From Clostridia bacterium (GTDB taxonomy: Bacteria > Bacillota_A > Clostridia > UBA1212 > UBA1255): a DNA stretch of 9,941 nucleotides. Positions 5,964-9,941 of the stretch are shown piece after piece (the stretch's first letter is position 1; each line of letters opens with the position of its first letter). The notes under the pieces are model-generated. The model ran no database searches. It worked only from the letters and a program-made list of their open reading frames with translations, and was not told the DNA's origin. The stretch is taken from NCBI GenBank assembly GCA_017522515.1, contig JAFWZH010000178.1, positions 1-9,941 of the forward strand, read 5' to 3'. Position numbers and translations under genes: made by a program.

Positions 5964-6036
5964 CTACGTTCCTACTATTCTCCTCCAAATCTCCCATAAT
6001 CTCATTTTTTTCTTTGGTTATTCTCGGTGTACTCTT

Positions 6037-6549
6037 TTATTTTCTCCACCAACATCCGTCTTTCCACTTCCTTATTAGCTTTTTCTGGTCATCCAATGTT
6101 TCGTCGGGGTACTTTTGCTTGTGCTCTTCTTCGATGGCGACGAGTATGCTTTCATCTTCAACTCTTTTTAGTTCCCACTCGTAATAGTCATAATAGCGCG
6201 TGTCGATTCGTTTAGATTTAAATTTAAGTTCAGCACCGACTTTAAGCAGTTCGGTCAGTAGTTTTACAGCTTCTTTGTTGTCGAGCAACATAAAGTTTAT
6301 ATAATATCCTTCGACCATCAGGGTGTTAAGGTAATGCAAAATGCACCACTGTATGGAACGTCGGTAAGTGTATTCTCGACCTTTGGCGTACTTGTTTAAT
6401 ACGGGGTAGAGGTTGCCTCCAGCTTGTACAAATTCAGCAAGTTTAAAGATTTTTTGTTCGATTGTCGAATAAGTCCACTCCGCACCGCAACAGTCCCAAT
6501 ATTCGCGGTTTCCGAGATTTGCGCCGAATTCTTTAATGTCAGTAATCAT
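6037..6549 (-). CDS. Hypothetical protein of unknown family
   Basis: A 170-residue soluble protein from the ATG at 6547-6549. The frame is open to a TTG at 6705, but that stretch holds two palindromes and comes close to the divergent nifJ promoter, so the ATG start is chosen; it follows an A-rich leader. Visible features are a Cys pair with aromatics (REYWDCCGAEW, 19-29), a helical middle (IEQKIFKLAEFVQAGG, then YRRSIQWCILHYLNTLMVEG), and a charged C-terminal part with YYDYYEWELKRVED, ending KDGCWWRK. There are no catalytic motifs, signal peptide or membrane segment that I can name. It is a single-gene unit with its own terminator, yet it shares its promoter element with the two module-protein operons, which ties it to them by regulation rather than by sequence. 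Confidence 0.7.
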   Translation of the reverse strand: MITDIKEFGANLGNREYWDCCGAEWTYSTIEQKIFKLAEFVQAGGNLYPVLNKYAKGREYTYRRSIQWCILHYLNTLMVEGYYINFMLLDNKEAVKLLTELLKVGAELKFKSKRIDTRYYDYYEWELKRVEDESILVAIEEEHKQKYPDETLDDQKKLIRKWKDGCWWRK

Positions 6550-6572
6550 AGCTTTAATTTTTTTGTGTTTCT

Positions 6573-6591
6573 TACGACAGCAAATGTCGTA
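6573..6591. promoter_or_regulatory. Perfect interrupted palindrome (second operator copy)
   Basis: TACGACA (6573-6579), five bases, then TGTCGTA (6585-6591): seven perfectly matched base pairs in the same 7-5-7 layout as the elements at 2114, 5462 and 6598. It begins 24 bp before the ATG at 6549 and 25 bp from the neighbouring copy, so this promoter alone carries two sites. Confidence 0.7.
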
Positions 6592-6616
6592 TGATGTTAC
6601 GCCAAAATGTGTCGTA
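6581..6616 (-). promoter_or_regulatory. Palindromic promoter/operator of the gene at 6037-6549
   Basis: TACGCCA-N5-TGTCGTA (6598-6616) on the plus strand gives a minus-strand TTTG (6606-6603), followed after exactly 18 bp by TTTGCTG (from 6584). This is the same layout as before the genes starting at 5429 and 2079. The TTTGCTG box lies inside the second palindrome, so a protein bound there would cover it. The site is also about 100 bp upstream of the divergent nifJ promoter. Confidence 0.65.
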
Positions 6617-6714
6617 GGTTTAAAAAATTTTCCAACAAAATAAGCATAAAAATGCCCCAACCCTTTCTGTTCAAAAAAAATTGCAAAAATATCTTCAGTT
6701 CCCAATAAAAAAGG

Positions 6715-6722
6715 TATATTTG
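6715..6722 (+). promoter_or_regulatory. Bacteroidota-type -7 box of nifJ
   Basis: TATATTTG matches the TAnnTTTG -7 consensus of the Bacteroidota housekeeping sigma factor. It lies 54 bp before the ATG at 6777, giving an AT-rich leader of about 45-50 nt without a Shine-Dalgarno sequence. No clean TTTG is seen at the -33 position. Confidence 0.65.
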
Positions 6723-6776
6723 CGAATTAACATTATTAGTAACAAATTTTTATAATTTCTTAAATAACAGACGTTT

Positions 6777-9700
6777 ATGGCAGAAAAAAAATTCATGACA
6801 TGTGATGGTAACTGCGCAGCAGCTCATGTTGCCTACATGTTTAGCGAAGTTGCCGCTATCTATCCTATCACTCCGTCGTCACCGATGGCTGAATACATCG
6901 ACGAATGGAGCGCAGGCGGCAGAAAGAACATCTTCGGTGAAACAGTTAAAGTAGTAGAAATGCAGTCGGAAGCTGGTGCTGCCGGTGCTGTTCACGGTTC
7001 GTTACAGGCTGGTGCCCTCACAACTACCTATACCGCATCGCAGGGCTTGTTGCTTATGATTCCGAACATGTACAAGATTGCTGGCGAATTGTTGCCAGGT
7101 GTTTTCCATGTTTCGGCTCGTGCTTTGGCAGCTCAGGCTTTGTCAATCTTCGGCGACCATGCCGATGTAATGAGTGCTCGTCAGACTGGTTTCGCAATGT
7201 TGGCTACTGGCTCGGTTCAGGAAATCATGGACTTGGCTCCAGTTGCTCACCTCGCAGCTATCGAAGGACGCGTTCCGTTCCTCCACTTCTTCGACGGTTT
7301 CCGTACATCTCACGAAATCCAGAAGGTTGAAGCTGCTGACCAGGACGAACTCAAGAAGCTCGTCAACTGGACAGCCTTGAAGGAATACCGCGACCGCGCT
7401 CTCAATCCAGAGCACCCTGTAACACGCGGTACCGCTCAGAACCCCGACATCTACTTCCAGACACGCGAGGCTCAGAACAAGTACTACGACGCTCTTCCAG
7501 AAATCGTTGCTAAGTACATGAAGGAAATGAGCAAGATTACAGGTCGTGAATACGCTCCTTTCACATTCTACGGCGCAAAGGATGCTACCGACATCATCGT
7601 AGCTATGGGTTCAATCACCGATGTTATCAAGACCGTTATCGACAAGGAAAATGCAAACGGAAAGAAACTCGGTCTCATCAGCGTTCACCTGTACCGTCCA
7701 TTCAGCGTTAAGTACTTGATGGATGTTATGCCTAAGAGCGTTAAGAGAATCTGTGTTCTCGACCGCACAAAAGAACCTGGAGCAAATGGCGATCCTCTGT
7801 ACTTGGACGTTGTTGAAGCTCTCAAGGACTGCGCTGAAAAGCCAATGATTATCGGCGGACGCTATGGTTTGTCATCAAAGGACACAACTCCGGCTCACAT
7901 ACTTTCTGTTTTCAACAACTTGGCAGCAGACAAGCCTATGAACCAGTTCACAGTTGGTATTGTTGATGATGTTACTTTCCGTTCACTCCCGATACTTCCG
8001 GAAATTTCAATACTTCCGAAGGGTACTTTCGAAGCTAAGTTCTACGGACTTGGTGCTGATGGTACAGTAGGTGCTAACAAGAACTCAATTAAGATTATCG
8101 GTGACAACACCAACAAGTACAGCCAGGCATACTTCGACTACGACTCGAAGAAATCGGGCGGTTACACCTGCTCGCACCTTCGTTTCGGCGACCAGCCAAT
8201 ACTTGCTCCGTATCTTGTAGGTACTCCTGATTTCGTAGCTGTTCATGTTCCATCATACCTCCGCAAGTACGACTGTCTGCGCGGTTTGAAGGAAAACGGA
8301 ACTTTCCTCTACAACTCGCCATGGTCGGTTGAAGAAACCAAGAAGCACTTGCCAGACAATGTAAAGAAATACTTGGCTGAAAAGCACATCAACATGTACA
8401 TCATCGACGCTACTAAGATTGCTATGGAAATCGGTCTTGGCAACAGAACCAACACCATCCTCCAGAGCGCATTCTTCAAGATTTCGGGCGTTATTCCTTA
8501 CGATCTCGCAGTAGAGCAGATGAAGAAATTCATCGTTAAGTCGTACGGCAAGAAGGGTGAAGATGTTGTTAACAAGAACTATGCAGCAGTTGACCGTGGT
8601 GGAGAAATCCAGAAGGTTGAAATTCCTGCAGAATGGGCTAACTTGAACTGCACAACCGAATTCAAGTTCGAACACAACGACAACGATCCTGAATTCATCA
8701 ACAAGGTTATGCGTCCAATGGTTGCACAGTGCGGTAACGACCTGCCTGTAAGCGCATTCAAGGACATTATCGACGGTACTTTCCCAGCAGGTACTACAGC
8801 ATACGAAAAGCGTGGTGTTGCTACTTTGGTTCCAGAATGGGACAACACAAAGTGTATCCAGTGCAACCAGTGCTCGCTCGTATGTCCTCACGCTGCAATC
8901 CGTCCGGTAGTTATGACCGACGAAGAGCTTAAGAACGCTCCTGCATCAATGAAGACCGCAGACATCAAGATGCCGAAGGAATTCGCTGGTATGCATTTCC
9001 GCATGCAGGTATCGGCTATGGACTGCACAGGCTGCGGTAACTGCGCCGATGTATGTCCAGCTAAGGAAAAGGCATTGGTTATGAAGCCTTTCGAAAGCCA
9101 GCTTGGTGAAGTTGACAACTGGAACTACAGCCAGAAGAAGGTTACCTATAAAGACAACCTCATCGACAAGTACGCAAATGTTAAGAACAGCCAGTTCGCA
9201 CAGCCGTTGTTCGAGTTCTCGGGTGCATGCGCAGGTTGTGGTGAAACTCCTTATATCAAGACTATCACCCAGTTGTTCGGCGAAAGAATGCTCGTTGCAA
9301 ACGCAACAGGTTGTTCGTCAATCTATGGTGGTTCGGCTCCTGCTACTCCATACTGCAAGAGCAACCGCAATGGCAAGGGTGTTGCTTGGGCAAACAGCTT
9401 GTTCGAAGACAATGCTGAATTTGGTCTCGGTATGGCAACAGCAACCCGCAAAATGCGTGACCGCGTAGAACGCATCATGCGCGAAGCTATCGCAGAATGC
9501 AACTGCTGCAGCGCAGAACTCAAGGCTATGTTCCAGGAATGGATTGACAACCGCGAATGTGGTATCAAGACTGCCGAACTCGCAGACAAGATTGTTGCTG
9601 AATGCGAAAAGTGCGGTTGCGACTACTGCAAGCAGATTGTTGACCTCAAGGATCACCTTGTAAAGAAATCGCAGTGGATATTCGGTGGTGACGGCTGGGC

Positions 9701-9941
9701 ATACGATATAGGTTTCGGCGGTCTCGACCATGTATTGGCAAGCGGCGAAGATGTTAATGTTCTCGTTCTCGATACCGAAGTTTACTCGAACACCGGTGGA
9801 CAGTCATCGAAGGCTACTCCAGCAGGTGCAGTTGCTAAGTTTGCTGCATCGGGCAAGAAGGTTCGCAAGAAAGACCTTGGTATGATTGCAAAGAGCTACG
9901 GTTATGTATATGTTGCACAGGTTGCAATGGGTGCAAGCCAG
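6777..9941 (+). CDS. nifJ: Pyruvate:ferredoxin (flavodoxin) oxidoreductase, C-terminus cut by window
   Basis: This cytoplasmic single-chain enzyme oxidatively decarboxylates pyruvate with CoA to acetyl-CoA and CO2, passing electrons to ferredoxin or flavodoxin, as in anaerobic energy metabolism. The 1055 codons present lack only the last 100 or so of a family length near 1180. From ATG 6777: the N-terminal TPP/pyruvate domain with YPITPSSPMAEY (29-40); the middle CoA-side domain; a ferredoxin domain with two 4Fe-4S motifs, CIQCNQCSLVCP (Cys 693, 696, 699, 703) and CTGCGNCADVCP (Cys 750, 753, 756, 760); and the C-terminal TPP domain with CAGC (818, 821), C846, and GDGWAYDIG to NTGGQS for Mg-TPP. 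The fourth Cys of the proximal cluster should lie just past the edge. The frame is intact, and base and codon use differ clearly from the AT-rich genes to the left, fitting a core gene beside an acquired region. Confidence 0.98.
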   Translation, partial: MAEKKFMTCDGNCAAAHVAYMFSEVAAIYPITPSSPMAEYIDEWSAGGRKNIFGETVKVVEMQSEAGAAGAVHGSLQAGALTTTYTASQGLLLMIPNMYKIAGELLPGVFHVSARALAAQALSIFGDHADVMSARQTGFAMLATGSVQEIMDLAPVAHLAAIEGRVPFLHFFDGFRTSHEIQKVEAADQDELKKLVNWTALKEYRDRALNPEHPVTRGTAQNPDIYFQTREAQNKYYDALPEIVAKYMKEMSKITGREYAPFTFYGAKDATDIIVAMGSITDVIKTVIDKENANGKKLGLISVHLYRPFSVKYLMDVMPKSVKRICVLDRTKEPGANGDPLYLDVVEALKDCAEKPMIIGGRYGLSSKDTTPAHILSVFNNLAADKPMNQFTVGIVDDVTFRSLPILPEISILPKGTFEAKFYGLGADGTVGANKNSIKIIGDNTNKYSQAYFDYDSKKSGGYTCSHLRFGDQPILAPYLVGTPDFVAVHVPSYLRKYDCLRGLKENGTFLYNSPWSVEETKKHLPDNVKKYLAEKHINMYIIDATKIAMEIGLGNRTNTILQSAFFKISGVIPYDLAVEQMKKFIVKSYGKKGEDVVNKNYAAVDRGGEIQKVEIPAEWANLNCTTEFKFEHNDNDPEFINKVMRPMVAQCGNDLPVSAFKDIIDGTFPAGTTAYEKRGVATLVPEWDNTKCIQCNQCSLVCPHAAIRPVVMTDEELKNAPASMKTADIKMPKEFAGMHFRMQVSAMDCTGCGNCADVCPAKEKALVMKPFESQLGEVDNWNYSQKKVTYKDNLIDKYANVKNSQFAQPLFEFSGACAGCGETPYIKTITQLFGERMLVANATGCSSIYGGSAPATPYCKSNRNGKGVAWANSLFEDNAEFGLGMATATRKMRDRVERIMREAIAECNCCSAELKAMFQEWIDNRECGIKTAELADKIVAECEKCGCDYCKQIVDLKDHLVKKSQWIFGGDGWAYDIGFGGLDHVLASGEDVNVLVLDTEVYSNTGGQSSKATPAGAVAKFAASGKKVRKKDLGMIAKSYGYVYVAQVAMGASQ

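Noticed and set aside
5837..6215. Plus-strand ORF of 115 codons, hydrophobic and Ser/Phe-rich
   Set aside because: Mostly the antisense of the gene at 6037-6549 plus AT-rich flank; low-complexity composition and no promoter or coding signature.
6550..6705. N-terminal extension of the gene at 6037-6549 from a TTG at 6705
   Set aside because: It would run through both palindromes and approach the nifJ promoter; the ATG at 6549 leaves the shared promoter element outside the gene, as in the other two units.
7143..9731. Several open frames within the nifJ region (minus-strand 7143-7415, 8253-8891 and 9318-9731; plus-strand 9103-9468)
   Set aside because: They lie inside the intact, fully recognisable nifJ frame; codon bias in a strongly biased gene keeps other frames open.

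Overview
The window looks like a chromosomal segment from a member of the Bacteroidota, probably Bacteroidales. The reasons are a TAnnTTTG-type -7 promoter box (TATATTTG, 6715-6722) before the only housekeeping gene, the near absence of Shine-Dalgarno sequences, and proteins of Bacteroidales flavour. I see two compartments. Positions 1 to about 6700 are AT-rich, with every convincing gene on the minus strand, and look like an accessory island. From 6777 to the right edge the DNA is visibly richer in G+C and holds a single conserved plus-strand gene, pyruvate:ferredoxin oxidoreductase (nifJ/por), cut by the window end.

The accessory part, read in its own direction (right to left), contains: gene E (6549-6037, 170 aa, unknown), then about 590 bp of repeats, a possible small ORF and a terminator; gene D (5429-3777, 550 aa), four copies of an unrecognised module of about 80 residues followed by a YgjP/DUF45-like zinc metallopeptidase domain; gene C (3628-2261, 455 aa), a PD-(D/E)XK nuclease with an extra N-terminal domain; two terminators; gene B (2079-1066, 337 aa), a paralogue of D with three modules and no protease; gene A (945-181, 254 aa), probably of the uracil-DNA-glycosylase fold; a terminator; and the possible start of another minus-strand gene at the left edge.

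Promoter-like elements and terminators suggest three minus-strand units: E alone, D-C and B-A. All three start with the same kind of element: an interrupted palindrome (TnCGnCA-N5-TGTCGnA) carrying TTTG, followed exactly 18 bp later by TTTGC, 15-25 bp before the ATG. D-C and B-A are built alike: a module-repeat protein first, a DNA-enzyme-like protein second, then a similar 3' flank (TTTTGTATCA directly after the stop codon, then a terminator hairpin beginning AGCCTACG). The second genes, A and C, are not visibly related. This looks like one operon plan, duplicated, carrying different second genes between common flanks.

My main hypothesis is that these are two versions of one undescribed system, possibly defence-related. 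The module protein would act as sensor or scaffold (with a protease in D) and the nuclease or glycosylase-like partner as effector, under a shared regulator not encoded in the window. The architecture can be read from the sequence; the defence role is inference.
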